Shown here in pieces: positions 40,113-48,081 of a stretch of DNA of 64,000 nt. The first letter of the stretch is position 1; each line of letters opens with the position of its first letter. Under the pieces are notes generated by a model, which worked only from the letters and a program-made list of their open reading frames with translations, made no database searches and was not told the DNA's origin. The position numbers and the translations under genes were made by a program. Origin of the DNA: Sphingomonas sp. G-3-2-10 (GTDB lineage Bacteria > Pseudomonadota > Alphaproteobacteria > Sphingomonadales > Sphingomonadaceae); NCBI RefSeq assembly GCF_012927115.1, contig NZ_JABBFY010000001.1, positions 930,001 through 994,000 on the forward strand, written 5' to 3'.

Positions 40113-41783
40113 ATGAGCGAAGCAGCGGCCGAATTGCAGGATCATCACGTCGCCACGCAGAACGAGAAGCTGGTGATCGGCGCATCGTCGCTGGGCACGG
40201 TGTTCGAATGGTATGATTTCTACCTCTACGGGCTGTTGCTGAGCTTCGTTTCGAGCAACTTCCTGACCGGCCTGAACGAGACGACCAGTTTCATCTTCGC
40301 GCTGCTGATCTTCGCCGCGGGTTTTGCCGTGCGGCCGTTCGGCGCGCTGGTGTTCGGACGGATCGGCGATCTGGTCGGGCGCAAGAACACGTTCCTGGTC
40401 ACGATGGCGATCATGGGCCTTTCGACCTTCGCGGTCGGCCTGCTGCCCAGCTACGGGACGATCGGGATCGCGGCCCCGATCATCCTCGTCTCGCTTCGCC
40501 TGTTGCAGGGGCTGGCGCTGGGCGGCGAATATGGCGGCGCGGCGACCTATGTTGCCGAACATGCGCCGACGCATAAGCGCGGCCTCTACACCAGCTGGAT
40601 CCAGACCACCGCGACGCTGGGCCTGTTCGCTGCGCTGCTGGTGGTGATCGGCGTACGCACCGCGATGGGCGAGGAAGCGTTCGCCGCATGGGGCTGGCGC
40701 CTTCCGTTCCTGATCTCGATCGTGCTGCTGGGCTTGTCGATCTGGATCCGGCTGAAGCTGAACGAGAGCCCGGTGTTCCTGAAGATGAAGGAAGAGGGCA
40801 AGACGTCGAAGGCGCCGCTGACCGAAGCCTTTGGCCAGTGGAGCAACCTCAAGCTGGTGCTGATCGCGCTGTTCGGCGCAGTCGTGGGGCAGGCGGTGGT
40901 GTGGTACACCGGGCAATTCTATGCGCTGTTCTTCCTCGAGAAGACGCTGCGGGTGGATGGCGCGACGGCGAACATCCTGATCGCGATCGCGCTGGCGCTG
41001 GGCACGCCCTTCTTCGTGTTCTTCGGCTGGCTGAGCGACCGGATCGGGCGCAAGCCGATCATCCTGGCGGGCTGCGCGATCGCGGCGGCAAGCTATTTCC
41101 CGCTGTTCGCGGCACTGACGACCGCCGCCAATCCGGCGCTGGCACTGGCGCAGGCGCAATCGCCGGTGAGCATCACCGCGAACCCGGCCGAATGCTCGTT
41201 CCAGTTCGATCCGGTGGGCAAGAACAAGTTCGACGGATCGAGCTGCGACATCGCCAAGGCTTTCCTCGCCAAACAGGGCGTAGCCTATCGCAACGTGCCG
41301 CTGCCGGCCGACGGATCGGTGGCGGAAGTGCATATCGGCGGCGTGGGCATTCCGGCGGTGAACCCGGCCGGTCTCGACCCAGCTGCGAAGAAGGCAGCGA
41401 TCGCGGCGTTCCAGGACAAGACCCGGCTGGCGCTGGAAGTGGCCGGCTATCCCGCCAAGGCCGATCCGGCGCGGATCGACAAGGTGATGGTGGTGGCGAT
41501 CCTGTTCGTCCTCGTGCTGCTGGTGACGATGGTCTATGGTCCGATCGCGGCGATGCTGGTGGAGATCTTCCCGAGCCGGATCCGCTATACCTCGATGAGC
41601 CTGCCCTATCATATCGGCAACGGCTGGTTCGGCGGGTTCCTGCCGGCGACGGCATTCGCGATGGTCGCCGCGACCGGGGATATCTATTACGGGCTCTGGT
41701 ATCCGGTGGTCGCGGCTTCGGCCTGCGTGGTGATCGGGCTGTTCCTGCTGCCCGAAACGCGGGAGCGGTCGATCGACGATTGA
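40113..41783 (+). CDS. MFS transporter, metabolite:proton symporter (MHS) family
   Basis: 556 residues, about 12 membrane helices. The signature FEWYDFYLYG near residue 33 and the loop GRIGDLVGRKNTFLVTM (GxxxDRxGRK-type) are typical of the MHS branch. A hydrophilic insertion of about 115 residues (roughly 340-455, from QSPVSITANPAECSFQFDPV) sits between helices and is probably extracytoplasmic; similar inserts occur in alphaproteobacterial relatives. Likely substrate is an organic acid or related metabolite. The ATG has AGGGGAGAGG upstream. Confidence 0.92.
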   Translation: MSEAAAELQDHHVATQNEKLVIGASSLGTVFEWYDFYLYGLLLSFVSSNFLTGLNETTSFIFALLIFAAGFAVRPFGALVFGRIGDLVGRKNTFLVTMAIMGLSTFAVGLLPSYGTIGIAAPIILVSLRLLQGLALGGEYGGAATYVAEHAPTHKRGLYTSWIQTTATLGLFAALLVVIGVRTAMGEEAFAAWGWRLPFLISIVLLGLSIWIRLKLNESPVFLKMKEEGKTSKAPLTEAFGQWSNLKLVLIALFGAVVGQAVVWYTGQFYALFFLEKTLRVDGATANILIAIALALGTPFFVFFGWLSDRIGRKPIILAGCAIAAASYFPLFAALTTAANPALALAQAQSPVSITANPAECSFQFDPVGKNKFDGSSCDIAKAFLAKQGVAYRNVPLPADGSVAEVHIGGVGIPAVNPAGLDPAAKKAAIAAFQDKTRLALEVAGYPAKADPARIDKVMVVAILFVLVLLVTMVYGPIAAMLVEIFPSRIRYTSMSLPYHIGNGWFGGFLPATAFAMVAATGDIYYGLWYPVVAASACVVIGLFLLPETRERSIDD

Positions 41784-41899
41784 GTTCAACCGGCGCGGCG
41801 CTTGCGATGTTGGATTTCTCCTGCTTCGTGACGCCGCGTACCGGGACCGAATTCACGCAGGATCGGACGGGATAGACCGAGCGGGCTTCGGGCAACGCT

Positions 41900-41932
41900 G
41901 GTACGCTGATGGGGAGGAAATCCCATCGTACC
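41900..41932. promoter_or_regulatory. Imperfect inverted repeat upstream of lysozyme gene
   Basis: GGTAC + GATGGG arms pair with CCCATC + GTACC around GAGGAAAT, with one 3-base bulge (GCT). It ends 14 bases before the lysozyme ATG, overlapping the likely 5' leader. It could be an operator or a leader hairpin. Confidence 0.4.
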
Positions 41933-41946
41933 GGGGGAGACGTTCG

Positions 41947-42570
41947 ATGAACCGCAAGCCGATTTTCGATGCCGTTCGCAAGATGCTGGACCGTGGCTTT
42001 ACCAACGAGGAGGTGAAGGCGCTCGACAAGGCGTGCGACGCCGCCGAGGCGACGATCGCGGCAACCGCCGATCCGGTGCGCCCGCCGACGCCCGCCGCGC
42101 CTTCAGGCCGGAAGATTGGCGCGGCGGGTTTGAAGCTGATCCATGAATTCGAAGCGTGCGAGAAGCACCGGTCCGACGGCAAGTTCGAAGCCTATCCCGA
42201 TCCGGGGAGCGGCGACGGCCATCCCTGGACGATCGGCTGGGGATCGACCGGGCCGGACATCAAGCCCGGCACGGTATGGACGCAGGCCCAGTGCGACGCG
42301 CGTTTCGCGACCGATATCCAGCGCTATGCGAACGATGTGGCCAAGGCGATCGGCGATGCGCCGACCACGGCCAGCCAGTTCGATGCGCTGGTGTCGTTCC
42401 ACTATAATACCGGCGCGATCGCCACCGCGACGCTGACCCGAAAGCACAAGGCGAAGGACTATGCCGGCGCCAGGGCGGAGTTCGGGCGCTGGGTGAAGAA
42501 CAACGGCACGGTGATGCGCGGGCTGGTGCGCCGCCGCGCGGCCGAGGCGGAGCTATACGCGTCGGCATGA
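41947..42570 (+). CDS. GH24 (phage-type) lysozyme
   Basis: 207 residues. A short helical N-terminal region (FDAVRKMLDRGFTNEEVKAL) and a Pro/Ala linker precede a T4-lysozyme-like domain (about 58-205): the catalytic glutamate region LIHEFEACE, the PDPGSGDGHPWTIGWGST loop, and the C-terminal VSFHYNTGA and GRWVKNNGTVMRGLVRRRAAE. It cleaves peptidoglycan glycan strands. No signal peptide is visible, so export would need a holin, lysis or a secretion machine. First gene of the accessory island. Confidence 0.9.
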   Translation: MNRKPIFDAVRKMLDRGFTNEEVKALDKACDAAEATIAATADPVRPPTPAAPSGRKIGAAGLKLIHEFEACEKHRSDGKFEAYPDPGSGDGHPWTIGWGSTGPDIKPGTVWTQAQCDARFATDIQRYANDVAKAIGDAPTTASQFDALVSFHYNTGAIATATLTRKHKAKDYAGARAEFGRWVKNNGTVMRGLVRRRAAEAELYASA

Positions 42571-42575
42571 CCGGC

Positions 42576-42607
42576 GGCGTCATCCCGGTTTCCGCCGGGA
42601 TGACGCC
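42576..42607. repeat. Perfect 13-base hairpin, bidirectional terminator or REP-like element
   Basis: GGCGTCATCCCGG and CCGGGATGACGCC around TTTCCG, exactly between the ends of two convergent genes. Its core resembles extragenic palindromes (GTCATCCCGG type) that recur in alphaproteobacterial genomes. Confidence 0.75.
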
Positions 42608-42631
42608 CTCGCGACACCGGTCCGGACGCCG

Positions 42632-43237
42632 CTATTCGCGACTGTCGGCCAGCGCCTCGATCGTTTCGATGTCCGGATCGCTAGCGGCGATCGTCATAGC
42701 GTCGCGAACCAGCGTTTCCGCGTCTGCATCGGTCAGCGGCGCCGGGGCGAGGGATTCGAGGCCGCCGCCACCCCAGCGCGGGCCGAAGCGGTGGACAGCG
42801 TAGAACATCACTTTCGCCTTCGTCGTGCCGACCCCGCTGCAACGCATCGCTTCGTAGAACATGCGATGCGTTTCGCGCCACGGCTCGGTCTTCACCACGC
42901 AATAATGATCATGGACGATCGAGGCGTCGCGATAGCGCCCTTCGAACGGTCCGCCGATGATGCTCCACAGCGGACGCGGGATCGATGCACCGTCGAGGCT
43001 GGCGCCCTTGGGCACCGGCCACTGCTTGCTGCTCTCCTGGATATATTCGATCGGCGCGAGCAACTCGCCCAGCCGCCCGTCCGGCAGCAGCGCGACCTGT
43101 GGCGGCAGGCCAATATAGGAGCCGAAGCCGGTGACTGTGGATTCCAGCCCGCCGCCGCCATCCGGAGCATATTCCAGCAGCGCGTGCAGATAATGGGTGG
43201 CTTCATCGAGCGTCGAGATCGCGAGTGTTTCTGTCAT
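42632..43237 (-). CDS. DUF1353 domain protein
   Basis: 201 residues. The segment DGASIPRPLWSIIGGPFEG with RDASIVHDHYC and HRMFYEAMRC is the DUF1353 pattern (His/Asp-rich, also found in phages). The N-terminal 60 residues are specific to this protein. Function unknown; the conserved His/Asp suggest a possible enzyme. It follows the unknown gene at 43267 by 29 bases on the same strand. Confidence 0.82.
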   Translation of the reverse strand: MTETLAISTLDEATHYLHALLEYAPDGGGGLESTVTGFGSYIGLPPQVALLPDGRLGELLAPIEYIQESSKQWPVPKGASLDGASIPRPLWSIIGGPFEGRYRDASIVHDHYCVVKTEPWRETHRMFYEAMRCSGVGTTKAKVMFYAVHRFGPRWGGGGLESLAPAPLTDADAETLVRDAMTIAASDPDIETIEALADSRE

Positions 43238-43266
43238 CGTGCCGGCTCCCCTCCGATCGGCCCGCC

Positions 43267-44352
43267 TCAGGCGGCGGGCACCTTGAGTTCCTCGCTCAGG
43301 ATATTCTTGTTGAGCGCGTCGAGGCGCGCCTGGATCGCGACCTTGTCGTCGGCGGCGGCGCTGGCGAGCTGCTTCTTGAGCTGCTCGGCCTCGCCACGAT
43401 ACTTCATGTCGTTGACCAGCTTCATGCCCTCGATCAGCGCCGTCATGCTGACTTCCGCGCCGTTCCGGGCGTCGAAGAACTGCTTCATGACCCCTGCCGT
43501 AGCGACCGTCGGAGCGAAGCTCTCGAGATTCTTGCGCACCGCGCCGTCGAGGCTGATCACCACATAGGGCTCGTCGCCATTATAGACGCTGCTGTCCTTG
43601 TTGAGCAGGCCGCGCGCCGGATCGTAACGCATGCCCGAGGCGTCGAAGTTGCACATCACGCGGAAATCGGCGGTCGGCGCGGCGACGCCGGGCATGTTGA
43701 AATCGAGGCTGTCGGTGACCGAGAAGGCGGCCTTGCCGTCGATCAGGCCGTCAGCCAGCTCGGACCCGATCTTGATCAGGCCGCCAGCCGCCATCAGATA
43801 CCCCGCCGCCGGCATGAGCAGCGGGATGCCCGCCGCGGTGCTGAGCCCCTTGGAGATGATCTCGAACAAGCCGCCGTCGAACCGGTCGAACGCCATTTCG
43901 ACCGTGAAGTGGAACGAGTCCGTCACCACCGCCGGCGAATAGGCGACGACATTGGTGCCGTCATTGAAGGTCGACGGGGCCTTGAACCGGGTCTTGGGGC
44001 GAATGTCGTTCTGGAGGAAGTTCACGGCGCGGCTGGACGCCGCATAGACCGAATAATCCTTCAGGCCGGTGACGACCGCCATCGGCTTCGCGCTGCTGCC
44101 GAGGAACCCCTTGGTCGGATGCCGGCCGGTATAGACTTCGCGGATCAGGATGGTGAGCGGCTTGCCCAGGCCGATCGGCACGAACTGGGTGACGGCCGGG
44201 TTATTCTCGAGGCCTGCGGGCGTTTCGAACGCGGCGGCGAGCGCATGGGACTCGGCGCTTTCGAGCGACTCGAGCCCGCTGGCCACCGAAAGTTGAGAGG
44301 CGAAGTCCGCCTTGCTCAACAGCTTGTCTCCGAGAATTCTATAGACGGCCAT
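43267..44352 (-). CDS. Unknown 361-residue protein of the accessory island
   Basis: 361 residues from ATG 44352 (MAVYRILGDKLLSKADFASQ), with AAGGGG eight or so bases upstream; an upstream in-frame start adds 14 residues and lacks a site. No family recognised. It has two hydrophobic patches (near 192-215, IPLLMPAAGYLMAAGGLIKIG in part) and a charged C-terminal coiled region (AEQLKKQLASAAADDKVAIQ). It may be a structural or effector-like component. It is divergent from the five-gene operon at 44464, sharing an A/T-rich 111-base promoter gap. Confidence 0.65.
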   Translation of the reverse strand: MAVYRILGDKLLSKADFASQLSVASGLESLESAESHALAAAFETPAGLENNPAVTQFVPIGLGKPLTILIREVYTGRHPTKGFLGSSAKPMAVVTGLKDYSVYAASSRAVNFLQNDIRPKTRFKAPSTFNDGTNVVAYSPAVVTDSFHFTVEMAFDRFDGGLFEIISKGLSTAAGIPLLMPAAGYLMAAGGLIKIGSELADGLIDGKAAFSVTDSLDFNMPGVAAPTADFRVMCNFDASGMRYDPARGLLNKDSSVYNGDEPYVVISLDGAVRKNLESFAPTVATAGVMKQFFDARNGAEVSMTALIEGMKLVNDMKYRGEAEQLKKQLASAAADDKVAIQARLDALNKNILSEELKVPAA

Positions 44353-44463
44353 GAGATCACCCCTTCTCGTCTCAGTGCAAATCTGGCAAATCATTCACTA
44401 TAACGCAGATAGAGGCAAGTTGTCGTTGGATTGATTTAGGTTTGTCTTCGGGGGAGATTCGGC
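44353..44463. promoter_or_regulatory. Shared divergent promoter region of the island
   Basis: 111 bases, clearly richer in A/T than the flanks, between the unknown minus-strand gene and the five-gene plus-strand operon. TATAAC (near 44400) is a possible -10 for the operon, but no good -35 is seen. Confidence 0.4.
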
Positions 44464-45966
44464 GTGGCAAGCAAGAATGATGACATTCACGAAATTAATG
44501 CCATTTCGGATGAAGATAAGGCCAAGTCATTGGATCAGCCTGAGAATGGCGATGACATGCATGCCGATCCCGATGCGCCGGTCGAGTCCGTAGGGGGGCT
44601 GGAAGCCGCGGTGAGGCAATGGCGCGTGGCGAAAGCGCTCGAGACGCTGCGGATCCAGATCAACACCTTGTGCCCCGGGCGTGACCGGGCGAGCGACGGC
44701 GGGATCGGCGACGCCGCGCACGCGACCCGCGCATCGGATCACAATCCCTGGGTGATCGACGCCGGGATCGGCGTGGTGACCGCGCGCGACTATACCCATG
44801 ATCCCGCGCATGGCTGCGACGGCAACCGGCTGGCGGACCTGCTGCGCGCGAGCCGCGACCCGCGGATCAAATACATCATCTGGAACCGGCGAATCTGCGC
44901 TTCGCAGCCGATGGGCGGGCAGCCGGCATGGGCGTGGCGGCCCTATACCGGCGATAATCCGCACAACAAGCACCTCCATCTGTCGGTGTTTCCGGACAAG
45001 GCGCTGTACGATTCGACAACGGAATGGGCGATCGCGGCCTTGCCGGGCGGCGTCATTCCGGCTGTGGTGACACCCGCTCCGGCTGCACCGGCGCCCACGC
45101 CTGCGAGTGCCGTGTCCCCGCTGCCGAAGACGGGAACTCCGGAGCATGATGCGGCGATCGCCGAACTGGACCGCGCGGCGCAGGCGCTGCTGGGCCTGAC
45201 GCCGCTGCTGCAGCGGCTGACCGATCTTCAGGACAGCGACGATGCCGCGATCAACGTCCGCGCGGGAGAGTTGCTGGGCCGTTATCGCGAGCTGACCCGG
45301 ATCGATACAGCGCCCCAGCCGACACCGGCACCGGACACCGCTACAATGGCTGCGGCGGTGCAGCCGTCACCGCCCGCGCCGCTGCCGCCCTTCACCGGGA
45401 CCGGCTTTGCCGACCTCAAGCTGCGCTACGAGATGCTCTATGCCGGCGCCGTGGTGCGGCCCGAATGGGCGTCGACCGTGGCCTGGCACCGCCAGAAGCT
45501 GCTGCAATATCGCCCGCGCTACGATCCGGTCGCCGCCAAGACCGGCGTGCCGTGGTGGTTCATCGGCATCGTCCATGCGCTGGAAGGCAGCTTCAACTTC
45601 ACTACCCATCTGCACAATGGCGATCCGTTGACGGCGAAGACGGTGCGCGTTCCGGCCGGGCGGCCGCCGGTGTGGAACCCGCCCAACGACTGGGAATCGA
45701 GCGCGGCCGACGCGCTGCAACATGACGGGCTGGCCGGGCAGGGGGACTGGACGCTGGCGCGGGTGCTGTACCGTTTCGAGCGCTATAACGGCATGTCCTA
45801 TTACTCGCACGGCATCAACTCGCCCTATCTATGGAGCTTTTCGAACCAGTATTCGAAGGGCAAGTTCGTTGCGGATCATCAATATGATCCCAATGCCGTG
45901 TCGAAACAGTGCGGCGCGGCGGTGATGCTGCGGGCGCTGGCCAATGCCGGCGATGTGTCGATCTAG
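44464..45966 (+). CDS. M15-like peptidase + lysozyme-like double-domain protein
   Basis: 500 residues from GTG 44464 (SD GGGGGAG). Residues about 60-180 resemble an M15-type/DD-carboxypeptidase-like domain: SDHNPW (His93), the DYTHDPAHGCD zinc motif (Asp109, His112), IWNRRICASQ and PHNKHLHLSV (His170/His172). A Pro/Ala/Thr linker (about 197-225 and 283-312) leads to a C-terminal domain (316-500) of a lysozyme-like family, with WFIGIVHALEGSFNF (candidate acid Glu374), THLHNGDPLT and a GINSPYLWSFSNQY motif. Both domains predict peptidoglycan cutting. No signal peptide. First gene of the operon. Confidence 0.8.
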   Translation: MASKNDDIHEINAISDEDKAKSLDQPENGDDMHADPDAPVESVGGLEAAVRQWRVAKALETLRIQINTLCPGRDRASDGGIGDAAHATRASDHNPWVIDAGIGVVTARDYTHDPAHGCDGNRLADLLRASRDPRIKYIIWNRRICASQPMGGQPAWAWRPYTGDNPHNKHLHLSVFPDKALYDSTTEWAIAALPGGVIPAVVTPAPAAPAPTPASAVSPLPKTGTPEHDAAIAELDRAAQALLGLTPLLQRLTDLQDSDDAAINVRAGELLGRYRELTRIDTAPQPTPAPDTATMAAAVQPSPPAPLPPFTGTGFADLKLRYEMLYAGAVVRPEWASTVAWHRQKLLQYRPRYDPVAAKTGVPWWFIGIVHALEGSFNFTTHLHNGDPLTAKTVRVPAGRPPVWNPPNDWESSAADALQHDGLAGQGDWTLARVLYRFERYNGMSYYSHGINSPYLWSFSNQYSKGKFVADHQYDPNAVSKQCGAAVMLRALANAGDVSI

Positions 45967-45977
45967 GAGAGCGGACG

Positions 45978-46997
45978 ATGCAATTGCAGAACCCGTTGCT
46001 GGCGATTTTCCTGCGCGCGATGGAAGCCAGTTTCGACGATACCGATCTGCAGGTGATCCTGCTGCAACGGTTCGGCCTTCGATACTCGAAGCTAACGAAC
46101 CCGATCCGGCCGTGGAGCCTGCAGGTCATCAACATCCACGACTATTTCGACAAGCGGAACGAAACCGAACATCTCGTCAGCGCCCTGCGGGATGCGCGGC
46201 CCAATGTCCCCGAGTTTGCGAAAGTCGCGGACGGCATGGGCTTTGCCGTGATTTCCACCGGCCTGGAGGTTCTCGTTCAGACCGGCCGCACACCCTATCA
46301 GGACGTCGACGTGTTCCGCGCGAAGCTGGCCACGATCGAGGCGGCGATCTGCCAGGTCGATATCGACGGCGCGACCGGCACCGGCACGCTGATCGGGGCC
46401 GATCTGGTGATCACCAATCGCCATGTAGTCGCTGCCCGGATCGGGACGGACGGGAAACTGACCGGTCCGGCGACCTGCCGCTTCGACTATAAAACCAACG
46501 GGGAAGGCTATACCACGCCGGCGACCGAGGTGGCGGCCCACCTCCTGCTGGCGTCCAGCCCCCACGCGCCGCAGGACACGGTGGTCGGTCCGATGGCAAC
46601 CGATCTGGCGGCACTCGACTATGCGATCCTGAAGCTCGACCGGAAGTTCGCCGACGAACCTGTCGTCGCGGGCGGCAATCCGCGCGGACGCATCGAAGTG
46701 GCGGGCGCACCGACTGCGGGAGTCGATGCGGGCGTGCTCGTCATCCAGCATCCCGGCGGCAAACCGATGAAGATCGACTTCGGCTCGGTCACCGAAGTCG
46801 GACCGGCACGCTTCCGGCATACGGTGAACACCGAACCAGGATCGTCGGGCGCCCCGGTGTTCGATGCGGCGCTCCGGCTGGTTGGAATCCATCATGCCGG
46901 ACATACCGGCGGACCAGGGCCTGCCCTGACCTATAATGAAGGCATCCCGCTCGGCGCGATCCTGACCGATGCGGTCGCGAAGGGCGTGGCGATCTGA
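45978..46997 (+). CDS. EAD1-like domain + trypsin-like serine protease
   Basis: 339 residues from ATG 45978, with AGGAG overlapping the previous stop. Residues 1-90 form a helical domain whose spacing (LLAIFLRAMEASFDDTDLQV, LVSALRDARPNVPEF) resembles effector-associated domain 1, an adaptor seen in NTP-dependent conflict systems. The rest is a chymotrypsin-fold protease with the triad His149 (VITNRHVVA), Asp214 (ALDYAIL) and Ser290 (GSSGAPV). No signal peptide, so it acts in the cytoplasm. The EAD call is by eye. Confidence 0.82.
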   Translation: MQLQNPLLAIFLRAMEASFDDTDLQVILLQRFGLRYSKLTNPIRPWSLQVINIHDYFDKRNETEHLVSALRDARPNVPEFAKVADGMGFAVISTGLEVLVQTGRTPYQDVDVFRAKLATIEAAICQVDIDGATGTGTLIGADLVITNRHVVAARIGTDGKLTGPATCRFDYKTNGEGYTTPATEVAAHLLLASSPHAPQDTVVGPMATDLAALDYAILKLDRKFADEPVVAGGNPRGRIEVAGAPTAGVDAGVLVIQHPGGKPMKIDFGSVTEVGPARFRHTVNTEPGSSGAPVFDAALRLVGIHHAGHTGGPGPALTYNEGIPLGAILTDAVAKGVAI

Positions 46998-46998
46998 C

Positions 46999-48081
46999 AT
47001 GGCCAGCCTGCTTCCCGAGGAGGAAAACGCCCTTCTGACCGTGGTCTGCCGGTTCAACCAGCTCGATTTCGAAGCCTTTCTCGGCATGAATGGCGGGCCG
47101 GCGCTCAGCAGCTTCAGCTCCCCCCTGAAATCGATGATGGTGATCGCGATCGACTTCAACGGATGGGTACAGCGCGATGGCAAGGACCTGCCCAAGCTGC
47201 TGGATGCGCTGGCGACATCGGCGGGTTCAAGCGTCGAAGTTCCCATGCTCGTGGCCGCGGCGTTGCGGCTGAGGACGGTCGAGGCCCGTACCCGGGCCTT
47301 GGGCCGACCGACCGATGTGCGGCTGGCCGGCGGGATGCCGATCATCAATCGCATGACGTTGCGCCAGCACCTGCAGGATGCGATCGACGGCGCGAACGAT
47401 CCCGGGCGTGACGTGAAGGTGGTCAAGGTGGTCGGCGATCGCGGGCTGGGCCGCACCTATTCCTGGTATCTGATCAAGCACGTCGCGGACTCGGGTGTCG
47501 CGAAGGCGATCAAGGTCGATCTGATCAGCGCGACCCTGCAGGACCAGACGCTGGAAGTGCTGTTCAACACGCTGGTGCGCAATCTGGGCATCACTGACGG
47601 CAGGGCGCCGACGTCGGACGGCGTGACCGCGGACACGCTGGCCGCGCGCTATGCCGAGGAATTCGCCGGATGCCTGAACCGGGCCTCCGGTGGGTGGCCG
47701 AAGCCGCTGTGGCTGGTGTTCGACAGCCTGGACCGCGAACTGCGCCCCGAGGTGAAGCGGTTCGTGTCGCTGCTGGCGACGATGCGGTTCGAGGGAGGCT
47801 TCGACAGGTGCGTCATCTTCCTGCTCGGTCCCGATGCCATCACCGAGCCGGCTGACCCGGGCCGGCTGGTCCGCAACGAACCCCTGGTGGCGTTCACGCC
47901 TGCGGAAATCACCGAGGCGGCGACCGGGCTGAACGGGCAGGGCACCACGCCGCTTTCGGAAGCCGATCTGAACGATCGCATCGCCGTGATGCACGGGCTG
48001 GCGGGCCAGCATGCGGGCAGCGCCCTGTGCCGCGAAGTCTGCGTCAAGCTGATCGATCTGCGGGTAGAGGTGCGCGCATGA
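46999..48081 (+). CDS. EAD-like domain + P-loop-like protein with Arg in the Walker A motif
   Basis: 360 residues from ATG 46999, 1 base after the protease stop. Residues 1-95 (LTVVCRFNQLDFEAFLGM, LPKLLDALATSAG) resemble the helical domain of the preceding protease. The P-loop-like motif is VVGDRGLGRTYS (146-154), with Arg152 in the usual Lys place; the Walker B-like strand is LWLVFDSLDRE (238-248). It may bind nucleotide without efficient hydrolysis, or be a regulatory pseudo-NTPase. Its stop overlaps the next ATG (ATGA). Confidence 0.72.
   Translation: MASLLPEEENALLTVVCRFNQLDFEAFLGMNGGPALSSFSSPLKSMMVIAIDFNGWVQRDGKDLPKLLDALATSAGSSVEVPMLVAAALRLRTVEARTRALGRPTDVRLAGGMPIINRMTLRQHLQDAIDGANDPGRDVKVVKVVGDRGLGRTYSWYLIKHVADSGVAKAIKVDLISATLQDQTLEVLFNTLVRNLGITDGRAPTSDGVTADTLAARYAEEFAGCLNRASGGWPKPLWLVFDSLDRELRPEVKRFVSLLATMRFEGGFDRCVIFLLGPDAITEPADPGRLVRNEPLVAFTPAEITEAATGLNGQGTTPLSEADLNDRIAVMHGLAGQHAGSALCREVCVKLIDLRVEVRA

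Noticed and set aside
39948..41789. Minus-strand frame of 613 codons antisense to the MFS transporter
   Set aside because: Highly charged, no domain; the plus-strand gene has the MHS signature and membrane helices.
41784..41946. Copy of the tRNA-Glu 3' end as an attachment site at the left edge of the island
   Set aside because: Read through 41.78-41.95 kb on both strands; no run matching the last 20 bases of the tRNA was found.
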